Positions 53,308-61,537 of a DNA stretch of 64,000 bases are shown in pieces; within the stretch, counting starts at the first letter, position 1, and each line of letters starts with the position of its first letter. The translations under genes were made by a program, and so were the position numbers. Location: the NCBI GenBank assembly GCA_017452945.1, contig JAFTLD010000019.1, positions 5,037 to 69,036 of the forward strand, written 5' to 3'. The notes beneath the pieces were generated by a model. The model saw only the letters and a list, made by a program, of their open reading frames with translations. It was not told the origin of the DNA and made no database searches. This stretch comes from Clostridia bacterium. Its GTDB lineage: Bacteria; Bacillota_A; Clostridia; Oscillospirales; CAG-272.

Positions 53308-53460
53308 GGCAGAAGGACTCGATTCTCGGCGCTGCGACGCAAAAGCCGCTTTTTGATGCGGTCTTTTGCTACGCGCCTCGGTCAAGCGCGGTTCTGACGT
53401 GCCACCGGCACGTCATTCATTCCCGCGCTCCCTTCGAGTCCTTCGTTCAAAGCCCCTGCC
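53308..53460. repeat. Inverted-repeat unit with tRNA-3'-end-like termini
   Basis: It begins GGCAGAAGGACTCGA (53308-53322) and ends TCGAGTCCTTC (53434-53444) plus GCCCCTGCC (53452-53460). Both ends resemble the 3' end of the tRNA-Trp at 61541, in opposite orientations. The interior carries GACGTGCC/GGCACGTC. No open frame is credible. Confidence 0.6.
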
Positions 53461-53513
53461 AAAAACAATAGTGCCAAGCCGAATGGCTTGGCACTATTGT
53501 TTTTGGCAGGGGC
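53452..53513. terminator. 29-bp perfect inverted repeat beside attL
   Basis: Arms 53452-53480 and 53485-53513 around GAAT. The core is GTGCCAAGCC/GGCTTGGCAC with flanking A and T tracts, so it can terminate on either strand. On the minus strand it sits just past the ancestral tRNA-Trp 3' end and was probably that tRNA's terminator. Confidence 0.8.
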
Positions 53514-53549
53514 AGAAGGACTCGAACCCACGACCCTTGGTTTTGGAGA
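53501..53549. repeat. attL: 49-bp direct repeat of the tRNA-Trp 3' half
   Basis: Perfect 49-bp match to 61538-61586. It covers tRNA nucleotides 31-76 in minus orientation plus four T. Beyond GGAGA the sequence diverges from the tRNA, so this is a remnant end, not a gene. Confidence 0.92.
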
Positions 53550-53994
53550 ACTTGCATCGATTGCACGGAATGTCAATAGCGATAAGAATTTCGGAGAACT
53601 CAGTCGCATTTCGTGCCGACCAACTGACGACGGAGTGACAAAAACGGCTCAAAAGCAACCATTGCTTAAGGTTCTGTCACTACCAACATGCTCGCAAATT
53701 CCCCGCCAAAAGCGGGAATGCCCAAGCAGACGGGGGCATAAACGGGGTGGCATCTCCTGTCAAACAGCAAGGCAAAGAACAACAAAAGCTCTTGCATCAG
53801 CATATTCCCCAAATCCCCAGCAACCCTGACGGACAGACTAAAAAATGAAATAACTGCGAATCCATCATTCCTTTTGGGTAAAGAGGAATGATGGTTTTTT
53901 GTTCTCCCCAGGGACAAACACAAGGACAGAGGGATTTGCGAGGTTTTCCAGAATTTGCTAAAATAGAATGAATAATGGGGGGAGGCATTGAATA
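53550..53994. other. Left-end non-coding stretch of the element
   Basis: No convincing gene. A terminator CCATCATTCC (53862-53871)/GGAATGATGG (53885-53894) plus TTTTTT shows that a plus-strand transcript ends near 53900; its origin is unclear. Short open frames here run through the tRNA remnant and are not credible. Confidence 0.5.
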
Positions 53995-54255
53995 ATGGGA
54001 GAAAATGAATCCGATCTCTTCAACGAAGTCTACAAGGAGATTTGCGAAGCAATAGGCTTGGATGGAGCAATAGCAGTATATCAGCTCTATAAAGGGCAAC
54101 AGATCACGTTCCCAATCCATCTGTTTAACGCCAAACGCATACAACAAAGTATCATAAAAGAATACGATGGTTCTAACATACGAGAGCTTGCAAAAAAATA
54201 TGGCTACTCTGAGAAAACCGTTAGAAGGATGATTAAGGATAGTCTTGAAGAATAA
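53995..54255 (+). CDS. Mor transcription activator family protein
   Basis: 86 aa. The Mor/C-type layout is visible: a helical dimerisation part (EICEAIGLDGAIAVYQLYKGQQITFP) and a C-terminal helix-turn-helix (IRELAKKYGYSEKTVRRMI). In phage Mu, Mor activates middle transcription; small relatives are common in Firmicute mobile elements. GGGGGAGG about nine bases upstream of the ATG. It may activate element genes, including 54293-54895 directly downstream. Confidence 0.85.
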   Translation: MGENESDLFNEVYKEICEAIGLDGAIAVYQLYKGQQITFPIHLFNAKRIQQSIIKEYDGSNIRELAKKYGYSEKTVRRMIKDSLEE

Positions 54256-54292
54256 ACAATGAAAAAAATAAAGACATGAAAGGAAAAGCAAA

Positions 54293-54895
54293 ATGGGACT
54301 GTTTGACAAGATTAAGGACAGCTACAACTTAATGACAGAGAAAGCGGCACAAAAACTCGCATATAGTGATGAAGACATCGCAGAAAGAAGAAAAAAAGAC
54401 GGCATCGTGTATGTGTTTGACGGTGGTAATGGAACATTGCTTGAAGTATATGAGGACAGAGTTGTTCTGTGTCATAACAAAAGCTTGTTTGGCAAATTTG
54501 CCGCCTTGGCAGAACAGAATGTGGGGGAGAAAACATTGTATGCTACCGACATATCCTCTGTTGAATTTAAACCTGCACAAAAAATGTACATCGGATATAT
54601 CCGATTCTCTGTATTTATGGGAAGTGAAGTAAGAAAAACAACTGCCGACGCTGCGCAAGACCCTAATGCTGTAGCCATTGGTTTGGTTGAAAGGAATGAG
54701 CAAGCTGCTGAAATTAAAAAGTACTTAGACCAAATGTTAGCAAACGCGCGTAATAATAAAAACCAAGGCTCCAACACCATCATTCAATCAACTTCAAATG
54801 CTGACGAATTAAAGAAGTATAAGGAATTACTGGATTCTGGAATCATTTCGCAGGAAGAATTTGATGCAAAAAAGAAACAGTTGCTTGGCCTATAA
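54293..54895 (+). CDS. SHOCT-domain protein
   Basis: 200 aa, soluble. The N-terminal part (about 45-135) looks like a PH-type beta domain (YVFDGGNGTLLEVYEDRVVLC, TDISSVEFKPAQKMYIGYIRF). The C-terminal 30 residues are a SHOCT motif (ELKKYKELLDSGIISQEEFD, then KKKQLLGL), common at the end of membrane- or nucleic-acid-associated proteins. Role in the element unknown. AAAGGA ribosome site and a terminator at 54935. Confidence 0.8.
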   Translation: MGLFDKIKDSYNLMTEKAAQKLAYSDEDIAERRKKDGIVYVFDGGNGTLLEVYEDRVVLCHNKSLFGKFAALAEQNVGEKTLYATDISSVEFKPAQKMYIGYIRFSVFMGSEVRKTTADAAQDPNAVAIGLVERNEQAAEIKKYLDQMLANARNNKNQGSNTIIQSTSNADELKKYKELLDSGIISQEEFDAKKKQLLGL

Positions 54896-54934
54896 ACAGG
54901 ATCACAGATTTTTTCTGCGTTCCTTACCCAAAAG

Positions 54935-54965
54935 CTCCTCACCTCACGGTGAGGAGTCTTTTTTT
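54935..54965 (+). terminator. Terminator of the SHOCT gene
   Basis: CTCCTCACC (54935-54943), TCAC loop, GGTGAGGAG (54948-54956), TCTTTTTTT. It overlaps the 3' end of the convergent DUF1643 gene. Confidence 0.85.
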
Positions 54966-55552
54966 GATCTCTTTGCAGCAGGCTTGCCTTCCTTGGTAGG
55001 TGTGACAGAATTGGGCAGGGGCATCTCCTGCTTGTAAAGCTCATCCGTTCTCATCTCTGACAGATACCAAGTTCTAACTGCCGGGGACAAAGGGTGCTGA
55101 AAGCGAGCATTGCCTTCTTTGTTGGCGAGGCATCTTAGCTTGTCTTCGTAAGGCTTAAGAATTTGGAGTACTTGGTTCTGCCTTTTGATAAACGACTTGT
55201 TAGTAGCCTTGCCTACACCCGATGCATAGACAATAATATCAACCGTTTGTGCTGCTGTTTCAATTGCCTTAATGTTGTCCTTGTCCTCATCTTCGGCAGC
55301 ATTCAAATTAAAGTTGCCTATAGTAGCGAACAGGTTAAGCACACTTACGCTGCCATAACCTAACCGTGAAGCATTGTTCAAAACGAGCATAGTTGTATTG
55401 TCCAGCTCTATCCCCGATGCCTCGCTGGGAGCAAGCATGATGATAGCAAGGTGTGGCTTCTTAGCATCCCACTCTTTGGTAAGCAGGTATCTTTTCTTTC
55501 CGTCTTCCGAGAATTTGGCGGTAGTTGTCAGTGTAGTTGTAATAGTCTTCAT
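54944..55552 (-). CDS. DUF1643 family protein
   Basis: 202 aa from ATG 55552 (GGAAAGGAAA upstream; an upstream extension lacks a site). The DUF1643 core is LAIIMLAPSEASGIELDNTT and GYGSVSVLNLFATIG, then VDIIVYASGVGK. These are small alpha/beta proteins of unknown biochemistry, frequent on phages and integrative elements. A basic tail ends PAAKRSKKDSSP. Last gene of the leftward operon. Confidence 0.85.
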   Translation of the reverse strand: MKTITTTLTTTAKFSEDGKKRYLLTKEWDAKKPHLAIIMLAPSEASGIELDNTTMLVLNNASRLGYGSVSVLNLFATIGNFNLNAAEDEDKDNIKAIETAAQTVDIIVYASGVGKATNKSFIKRQNQVLQILKPYEDKLRCLANKEGNARFQHPLSPAVRTWYLSEMRTDELYKQEMPLPNSVTPTKEGKPAAKRSKKDSSP

Positions 55553-55571
55553 AGTAATATTTCCTTTCCAA

Positions 55572-55910
55572 TCATAAAATGTCATCCAATTCCTTGACGA
55601 TCTCTGCAGGGGCATCATCAACTGACGCCACAATAACCACTACATTCTCATTGTTGGTAACAAAGGTGGCTACGTAAAAGTCGCTTATACGATCAACGTA
55701 TTCTGCTATGTTGTGTTGATAGTCAAAGTAAGCCAATAGAGTCTTGCTATTTGTGCCAGGAGCAGCATACAGTACGTATCCACCGTACAGTGGGCTATTC
55801 CCATATAGCTCTGTGAGTATCTTTGCGTGATGATGAATAATTGCTTTGACATCATCGTCCATGGGTGGCAACATAGCCAAGTCCTTGACACCTTCGATCT
55901 TATAAACCAT
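55572..55910 (-). CDS. Unknown element protein, 112 aa
   Basis: 112 aa, soluble alpha/beta, unrecognised; GGAGG precedes the ATG by three bases. Notable segments are LYGGYVLYAAPGTNSKTLLAYF and FVTNNENVVVIVASVDD. It lies 19 bp before the DUF1643 start on the minus strand. A hairpin (55933-55963) separates it from the DUF3846 gene. Confidence 0.7.
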   Translation of the reverse strand: MVYKIEGVKDLAMLPPMDDDVKAIIHHHAKILTELYGNSPLYGGYVLYAAPGTNSKTLLAYFDYQHNIAEYVDRISDFYVATFVTNNENVVVIVASVDDAPAEIVKELDDIL

Positions 55911-55932
55911 AAAACCTCCAAATAATTAGAAT

Positions 55933-55963
55933 ACCGATAACACCCCATGTGAGTGTTATCGGT
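55933..55963 (-). terminator. Hairpin within the leftward operon
   Basis: ACCGATAACAC (55933-55943) / GTGTTATCGGT (55953-55963), a perfect 11-bp stem. The T-tract on the minus side is weak, so it may be a partial terminator or a stabiliser. Confidence 0.5.
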
Positions 55964-55995
55964 TCTTGAATATTATATATATTTGGTTTTGACAG

Positions 55996-56397
55996 TTATT
56001 CGTCTTTGATAAGCCGCGAAAACATCAAATCCAAATTCGCTTCGACTACATCCATATCATCGAATGTTTCTTTGTTCCAAAAGCGTAAAGCATACTTTGA
56101 GACCTGCTCATTGGAAAGAGATGTAGGCTGATACTTGTCATCAACAGCAAGTATCAGTATTGTACCCGAAATAATGTCACCATTTATCTGTCGGTTTGGT
56201 ACAAGATTAACCAAAAACCTGTCCTTGTTGAATACTGCAAATATTCCGTGTTCAAGTTTCTTTGCCTCTATGCCACCGAACTCTATGTCATCAGCATTTA
56301 CTATCTGTCTCAGGGTTTTCACGGTAGCTTTGATGTAACATACTTTAGGATGTTTCATCGGTTCAATCAGTAATGCTTTAATCTCTTTTGCTCGCAT
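55996..56397 (-). CDS. DUF3846 family protein
   Basis: 133 aa. The DUF3846 layout is visible: an N-terminal IEPMKHPKVCYIKATVKTLRQIV, then FAVFNKDRFLVNLVPNRQI and IISGTILILAV. Function unknown; the family is almost confined to integrative elements and plasmids of Firmicutes and Actinobacteria. GAGAGGTC precedes the ATG. It lies 13 bp behind the small frame 56411-56638. Confidence 0.82.
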   Translation of the reverse strand: MRAKEIKALLIEPMKHPKVCYIKATVKTLRQIVNADDIEFGGIEAKKLEHGIFAVFNKDRFLVNLVPNRQINGDIISGTILILAVDDKYQPTSLSNEQVSKYALRFWNKETFDDMDVVEANLDLMFSRLIKDE

Positions 56398-56410
56398 AAT
56401 TTGACCTCTC

Positions 56411-56638
56411 TTAGTTCAATGGAAACTGCTCGCGATCTTGGTCACTAAGGATACGTTCCAACAATGCCCTCTCAACATACATACGCCCACCTATGAACTT
56501 GACAGGCATATATTTCTTGACGAACGCACGTAGTTTTTTCTTGCTAATTGGCAGATACTGCTTTTGCAGATCGTCGATACTAATGTACTTTCTTTGTTCT
56601 TCTATCTCATCCGCCCTCCCTTCTTGATCTGCTTTTTG
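56411..56638 (-). CDS. Small HTH/excisionase-like frame without a canonical start
   Basis: An open frame of up to 75 codons ending at TAA 56411. The C-terminal ~55 residues (YISIDDLQKQYLPISKKKLR, then FIGGRMYVERALLERIL) look like an excisionase or MerR-type winged helix. There is no ATG, GTG or TTG before the domain. Two explanations: initiation at ATA 56605 (GGAGGG eight bases upstream), or -1 frameshifting from 56602-56931 on the CAAAAAG sequence (56632-56638). The coding character is clear; the mode of expression is not. Confidence 0.6.
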   Translation of the reverse strand, partial: QKADQEGRADEIEEQRKYISIDDLQKQYLPISKKKLRAFVKKYMPVKFIGGRMYVERALLERILSDQDREQFPLN

Positions 56639-56931
56639 TTAATCGGTTCAACCGCTGTCTCACTCTCATAGACTTTCCCGTCAAACAGCCTAAATATGGT
56701 CACTTCCTTGCCATAAACCTTTAGTTCCTCTATCTTGGATAACGCCCGCCCTAAAGAAACCGCCTCGCTTTGAGTAAGCAAATCCGTAGAAAAGTAATTC
56801 TTGTTGACCTTAGGATGCTTATCTTTGACAGTAGCGTTAATGGTCTGTATGATCACATCTTCAAACATCCGCAGGTCAACATCTTTGTGATCGGACACAG
56901 CAAGCTTGCACTTCCTTCTTGCCCCAGTCAT
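56602..56931 (-). CDS. Unknown element protein, 109 aa
   Basis: 109 aa from ATG 56931, with AGGGAGGTG six bases upstream; the upstream GTG 56940 is within that site. N-terminal basic RRKCKL, then DVDLRMFEDVIIQTINATVK and EELKVYGKEVTIFRLFDGK. Unrecognised. First gene of the leftward operon, next to the inverted repeat 56998-57033. Its 3' end overlaps 37 bp of the next frame, which is in the -1 register. Confidence 0.7.
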   Translation of the reverse strand: MTGARRKCKLAVSDHKDVDLRMFEDVIIQTINATVKDKHPKVNKNYFSTDLLTQSEAVSLGRALSKIEELKVYGKEVTIFRLFDGKVYESETAVEPINKKQIKKGGRMR

Positions 56932-56997
56932 GCTGTTCACCTCCCTCTGTGCAACTGTGGCTTAATAATAATTTGTTAGCATTTTTGATGGCTGTAA

Positions 56998-57033
56998 AGT
57001 AAACAAGCGGCACTTCGCTGCCGCTTGTTTACT
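56998..57033. promoter_or_regulatory. Perfect 15-bp-arm inverted repeat between divergent operons
   Basis: AGTAAACAAGCGGCA (56998-57012), CTTCGC loop, TGCCGCTTGTTTACT (57019-57033). It lies in the only divergent gap of the element, 67 bp upstream of the leftward operon. It could be an operator, an origin for replication, or a terminator on either strand. The rest of 57034-57327 is AT-rich with a TATAAT at 57227-57232 and no gene. Confidence 0.65.
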
Positions 57034-57327
57034 TTATATTATTTTGTTGGTAGAGCAATCGCAAAAGTGAACAAACTATGTTCAAATTGTAAATAGCAAA
57101 CCTCCGACTATGATAAAGCCAAAGGGCGTATCATCCTCATAATGGCAAGGCTACCCATATGATTTTTGTAAATAAAGAATGAAGTGAGGTTTACTCCGTA
57201 CTAATACCAGTGACAATTTCAAGGTGTATAATAAACCTACACCAACAATGCTGAAGGATGTCTGAAAGACAGAGTTGCTTCTTTAGCTGAGTGAGTGAAA
57301 CATTATAGAACAAGGATGGTAAGAAAA

Positions 57328-59124
57328 ATGTACAACAATGCCAACATTATGAATGGCCGCTATGGCTACGACAAATTTGACGACGACGGAAATTGGACGG
57401 GGTTCACCCCGAAAGGCAAGGCAATCACACTGGATGAAATTCGTACCAGTATTGAGAATGGTGACACCATGTGGCGTGTGTCATTCGACTATCTGGGAGG
57501 AATTAGACGCTACGATTTCCCAAGGGAGTTCATCTTGGACAAAAAGCATGTAGCTGAATTGACAAGGAAAGGCGCAGACATAACAACGAAGACCTTCAAT
57601 TGTTTCGTGGATAGCATGCGTCAGCAAGAGGATCAAACTACCAGTTACCGCAACGTATTTGAGAATCTTGGGTGGATCAAGCTACCTATAAACGGACAAC
57701 TGGAGTACGCATTTCGATGCTCAAAACTGCTTGGCTCAAAATCAGCAGAGTACACAGGTAATATATCCCTCAAAACCAATGGCACGGTTGATGGTTGGGC
57801 AGCTATGGTGAAAGAAGAAGTATTGGGCAGACCGCAGCTGGAAACGATTCTCTTGGCTGCATTGTCCGCACCGATTGTTGGCATTCACGGTGTCAATTCC
57901 ACAACAGACAATCCAATCTATCACATTAACTTCCGTTCTGGGCGCGGTAAGAGCACAGCTTTATGCCTTGCCGCAGCAACAGCGGGTGAGCCTTTCGAAG
58001 GTACGCGTAATGAATATGACGCTTATGGTGTGCCACAACAAAAAGCAAGTGTTTTGGGCAGCTGGGGAGCTACTCCAAAAGCCACGATCACCGCACACTC
58101 AGGTAATCGCGGCATCCCTGTTATCCTCAACGAGTTGGGTAAATTTGCGGGTACAGACATGACAGCCATCGTCTTCAACCTAAGCGAGGGCTCAGATATA
58201 AAGAGGCTTAACACCCAGCTGGAAACACTGGTTTCGGAAGGCTTTAATACTACCTTCATCAGCTGCGGAGAGATGTCGCTGGTTGGAAGGTGCAAATCCA
58301 AGCTCGAAGGCATAAAGTGCCGAGTGATGGAGATGGCTGTTCAGATGACGGATGATGCTGATCATTCAAGACGTATAAAAGAGGCATGTTCACAGAATTA
58401 CGGTTTCGCTGTGCCAATCATGGCTAAGTATATCCGCGAAAAAGGCGGGTATGAAATGGTACAAGCTCTTTATGGCGAAGTTTTACGTGAGCTGACCGCA
58501 TCTGCTCCCGAAGGCGTTGCGGATAGGTTTATCGAAAAATTTCCGACATTCTTGGTCATGGCGGCGAGAATTGCCAAGCAGGCTCTTGGGTTGGAGTTTG
58601 ACGAGGACGCTGTTGTAAACTTCTGCTACGAATGCGCTATGCAGGGCAAAGAAGACGAAGGTGAGGTCTGCAGGAGTTTTGAAGAAATCATCGGTTGTTT
58701 CGAGGAACATATTGACAATTTCTTTGACGATTCCCGCAAGGATCACATCCCAAGGATGGCTTGGGGACGTGTAAACCGCTTAAATATCGTCAAGAATGGC
58801 AGGGTCTTGGTCAAGCAATTTTGCATATACCCCGAAGTGCTGACCAGAGTTTTGAAAGAAGAACTAAAATACCCCAACCCTTCTACGGAAATCAAGCTTT
58901 GGCGCGATAAAGACGCACTAAGCCACGAGGCAAAGCATTTGACAAAAAAGGTGAAGATAAATCCTCAGGATAAACCACAGAGAGCATATGTTTTGAACCT
59001 TTGGGAAGCAGCTCCTGTGAAAACTTCCAGTAAAAGCCAACTCCCACAGCTGTTGGCAGAGGATGAAGCGGATGAGGAAATTGAGCAAGAGGAGGTGCAG
59101 GACAATGAACTTCTTGACAGCTAA
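57328..59124 (+). CDS. DUF927 family protein (replication/helicase-like)
   Basis: 598 aa from ATG 57328 (AAGGATGG upstream). The DUF927 ATPase-like part is central (about 170-400): NPIYHINFRSGRGKSTALCLA (P-loop-like, GRGKST), VLGSWGATPKATITAHSG, PVILNELGKFAGTDM (acidic Walker B-like) and NTTFISCGEMSL. These proteins are related to helicase/primase replication enzymes of mobile elements. The C-terminus is acidic (EADEEIEQEEVQDNE). Overlaps the next gene by 20 bp. Likely allows extrachromosomal replication after excision (inference). Confidence 0.85.
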   Translation: MYNNANIMNGRYGYDKFDDDGNWTGFTPKGKAITLDEIRTSIENGDTMWRVSFDYLGGIRRYDFPREFILDKKHVAELTRKGADITTKTFNCFVDSMRQQEDQTTSYRNVFENLGWIKLPINGQLEYAFRCSKLLGSKSAEYTGNISLKTNGTVDGWAAMVKEEVLGRPQLETILLAALSAPIVGIHGVNSTTDNPIYHINFRSGRGKSTALCLAAATAGEPFEGTRNEYDAYGVPQQKASVLGSWGATPKATITAHSGNRGIPVILNELGKFAGTDMTAIVFNLSEGSDIKRLNTQLETLVSEGFNTTFISCGEMSLVGRCKSKLEGIKCRVMEMAVQMTDDADHSRRIKEACSQNYGFAVPIMAKYIREKGGYEMVQALYGEVLRELTASAPEGVADRFIEKFPTFLVMAARIAKQALGLEFDEDAVVNFCYECAMQGKEDEGEVCRSFEEIIGCFEEHIDNFFDDSRKDHIPRMAWGRVNRLNIVKNGRVLVKQFCIYPEVLTRVLKEELKYPNPSTEIKLWRDKDALSHEAKHLTKKVKINPQDKPQRAYVLNLWEAAPVKTSSKSQLPQLLAEDEADEEIEQEEVQDNELLDS

Positions 59125-59278
59125 GGATATTGCCAATATCTTACGTGTATCATATCATACCGCACTGGAGTTCATACGCCACAGCGGTATTGATTACATA
59201 AAAATCGGCTCACAGTATCGTGTGTCCGAAGACAAGTTCTATGCTTTCGTAACCGCGAAAGGCACAAAGATCATTTGA
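59105..59278 (+). CDS. Excisionase-like small HTH protein
   Basis: 57 aa: MNFLTAKDIANILRVSYHTA, LEFIRHSGIDYIKIGSQYRV, SEDKFYAFV. A classic MerR/Xis winged-helix DNA-binding fold of the helix_turn_helix_17 type. GAGGAGGTG seven bases before ATG 59105. Translationally coupled to DUF927. With the integrase 560 bp downstream it is the best candidate for the directionality factor. Confidence 0.85.
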   Translation: MNFLTAKDIANILRVSYHTALEFIRHSGIDYIKIGSQYRVSEDKFYAFVTAKGTKII

Positions 59279-59306
59279 CATCATAAGTACATAAAGGAGC
59301 AACGCA

Positions 59307-59708
59307 ATGAAGAAAAAGAGACGAATAAAGGAAGATTATTTTTTCGACATTTTGCAGTATTTAGGGAGAGATACGGGTGAAAAAGCTGACATTCCTGTAG
59401 TGCTCTATATGAAGACGGAATATCAAGACACACTCCGCTATGACGAGTTCGTTCATAAAATGTTTGCAAAGGATCAAGGCTTAGAGATAGTTTGCAGTTA
59501 CGGAGATTATGATGGTGCAGAGGGATCCTCGCTTAGAACAGGCTTGAGGGCTCTTGTAAATGCAATGTATAGTGATCGTGAATGGTTTGCCCTTCTCATC
59601 GATGACCTGGATTCCTTCCCGCTGGGATCTGAGGAACATAAAGTGCTATGTGATATCAAATCGCACGTCCCCGTGTTCACTATGGATTTCGTCAAGGAAT
59701 ACAGGTAA
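59307..59708 (+). CDS. Unknown element protein, 133 aa
   Basis: 133 aa, cytosolic, unrecognised. A basic N-terminus (MKKKRRIKEDYFFDIL) followed by alternating strands and helices (ADIPVVLYMKTEYQ, ALVNAMYSDREWFALLIDDL). The pattern LRTGLRALVNAM is reminiscent of resolvase N-terminal domains, but the catalytic serine is not visible. AAGGAG ribosome site; same strand as DUF927 and int. 59709-59835 shows no gene. Confidence 0.7.
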   Translation: MKKKRRIKEDYFFDILQYLGRDTGEKADIPVVLYMKTEYQDTLRYDEFVHKMFAKDQGLEIVCSYGDYDGAEGSSLRTGLRALVNAMYSDREWFALLIDDLDSFPLGSEEHKVLCDIKSHVPVFTMDFVKEYR

Positions 59709-59835
59709 TGCAATCCTCATTGCAGCTCCGCGCTTTGAAAAAGCATAGACGCGGGCGTGATTCACAGATAGAGCGGCTGAAGAATGGCAAATCTAAAATA
59801 TATATTTTTAATGAAATACCAAGGAGGTAACAAAA

Positions 59836-60963
59836 ATGGCTACGGGGCATATCCGCAAAAGACCAACTAAGGATGGCAAAACATCATATCAAGTCATCCT
59901 GGAAATTGGTGTAGACCCTATCACAGGGAAGAGACAACGCCAATTCCAAACAGTACATGGTACAAAGAAAGAGGCAGAGGCTGTATTGACGCAGTTGAAG
60001 TGCGCGATGCAGAATGGAGGTGGAATTGTTCAACCATCCGTGCTCAAGTTGGGTGACTGGCTTGATCAATGGATGTTGTTGTACCAGGCTAACTTGTCGC
60101 CAAGCACGGCTACGGGCTATCGATATCAAATTGAAAAGCGTATCAAGCCCTGCCTTGGCAGAGTGCCGTTAAAATCCCTGAATACTAATCAAGTACAGGC
60201 GTGGATCAATGATCTAACTCAACAGGGATTGTCAGGAAAGACCATAAAGAACACATTTCTTAATCTCAGCGCAGCATTGGACAAAGCTGAAGCGTTGCAG
60301 ATGATTGTGCGCAATCCTTGTAAGCAGGTGGTTCTGCCTGCAGTGAAAAAGTACACCGCGCAGGTATATACAGTAACAGAAGTACAGAACATCCTGAAGC
60401 TTGCGCAAGGAACTGACCTATATTTCCTACTCGTCATTGAGTTCTACCTAGGGCTTCGCAAAGGCGAAGTGGCAGAGCTGAAATGGGCGGACATAGACTT
60501 CGGAAATGAAGTTGTACATATCACGCGAAACCGTGTTGAAACCGACAAGGGCATCATTGTGAAGTCAACAAAGAGTGAAGCTGGCATCCGCGATATCCCC
60601 TTGAGCTCTAAGGTTCTGGCGGAGTTCAAGAACCAATATGCAGCTTACCTTGGTAAAGTTGGAAAAAATGGCTTTGTCAACAGTGATTACGTAATTTGTA
60701 AAAGCAATGGTGAGCCGTTTGTTCCAAGCTCGATACCTCAAAGATGGGATCGCTTCTGTGAGCAGCACAAGCTAAAAAAGATCCGCTTTCACGATCTTCG
60801 TCACACCTGTGCAACACTGATGATAGCGAATGGAGTGCCAGCAAAAACAGTACAAGCCTGGTTGGGACACTCTGACATACAAGTAACACTTAACACCTAT
60901 GCGCACTGCCTACCATCGATGAAACAGGCGGCAGGCAATAAAATGGATGTGATTTTTGCTTAA
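59836..60963 (+). CDS. int: Tyrosine recombinase, element integrase
   Basis: 375 aa. The N-terminal arm-binding domain (1-~60, HIRKRPTKDGKTSYQVIL) and SAM-like core-binding domain (~65-150) precede the catalytic domain. Catalytic residues: Arg in YLGLRKGEVAEL (about 207), a Lys in VKSTKSEAG, HxxR in FHDLRHTCATLM (about 320), His in WLGHSDIQV and Tyr in LNTYAHCL. AAGGAGG ribosome site. It should act on the 49-bp tRNA-Trp att core. It reads toward the right end, with a terminator at 61030. Confidence 0.95.
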   Translation: MATGHIRKRPTKDGKTSYQVILEIGVDPITGKRQRQFQTVHGTKKEAEAVLTQLKCAMQNGGGIVQPSVLKLGDWLDQWMLLYQANLSPSTATGYRYQIEKRIKPCLGRVPLKSLNTNQVQAWINDLTQQGLSGKTIKNTFLNLSAALDKAEALQMIVRNPCKQVVLPAVKKYTAQVYTVTEVQNILKLAQGTDLYFLLVIEFYLGLRKGEVAELKWADIDFGNEVVHITRNRVETDKGIIVKSTKSEAGIRDIPLSSKVLAEFKNQYAAYLGKVGKNGFVNSDYVICKSNGEPFVPSSIPQRWDRFCEQHKLKKIRFHDLRHTCATLMIANGVPAKTVQAWLGHSDIQVTLNTYAHCLPSMKQAAGNKMDVIFA

Positions 60964-61029
60964 CGGATAACTTTGATAACGCAAGACTGATCCCCTTGCC
61001 ATATATAGCTATAATACACCATAGCGTCT

Positions 61030-61055
61030 GCACCGCCTAAAAAACGGTGCTTTTT
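61030..61055 (+). terminator. Terminator of the integrase gene
   Basis: GCACCG (61030-61035), loop, CGGTGC (61045-61050), TTTTT. Confidence 0.8.
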
Positions 61056-61537
61056 CTTTGCTGCCGTCACAGTGCCGTCAAGAAAAGCAAGCCATAACAA
61101 AAAAAGCCTTATCCAACAAAGGATAAGACAATCCTGACCATCGGTCAAGCATACAGAATGTTTTCAAGCTGTGCCGCCCGTTATTTCTACTATTCAAGCA
61201 TTTTAGATGCAGTTAGTGGGGATTCGGGGATTTAGACACTTTGCTCTTATGGATCTTGGCGATGGTGGTGGGGATTGCACTGGGAATGCGATGGGCAGAG
61301 AGTGGGGAGTTGGTGATGGGTTCGAGTTAGGAGTCTCCGACCGTCAGCGCAGACAGTTAGTTTTTGTGGTCTTTGAGGGATTTTTTGACCAAGTCGTCGT
61401 CCGTGACGCCCAAATGACGCCCAAATGGACGACAGCAAACAGCAACGGGAGGAAACAAACGGAAATGGATGGAAAACACCTAAAACAAGAAAAAGCCTTT
61501 GAAATGCTCGATTTCTCAAGTATTTCAAAGGCTTTTC
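61056..61537. other. Right-end non-coding stretch of the element
   Basis: No convincing gene. The direct repeat TGACGCCCAAA occurs twice in tandem near 61407-61430. A hairpin-like AAAGCCTTTGAAAT ... ATTTCAAAGGCTTTT (about 61492-61536) directly abuts attR and is in the position of a tRNA terminator on the minus strand. Confidence 0.5.

Noticed and set aside
53501..53549. A second tRNA-Trp
   Set aside because: Only nucleotides 31-76 are present; the 5' half is missing, so it is the attL remnant.
53666..53923. Minus-strand 85-codon frame in the left end of the element
   Set aside because: It runs through the terminator at 53862-53900 and lacks a ribosome site.
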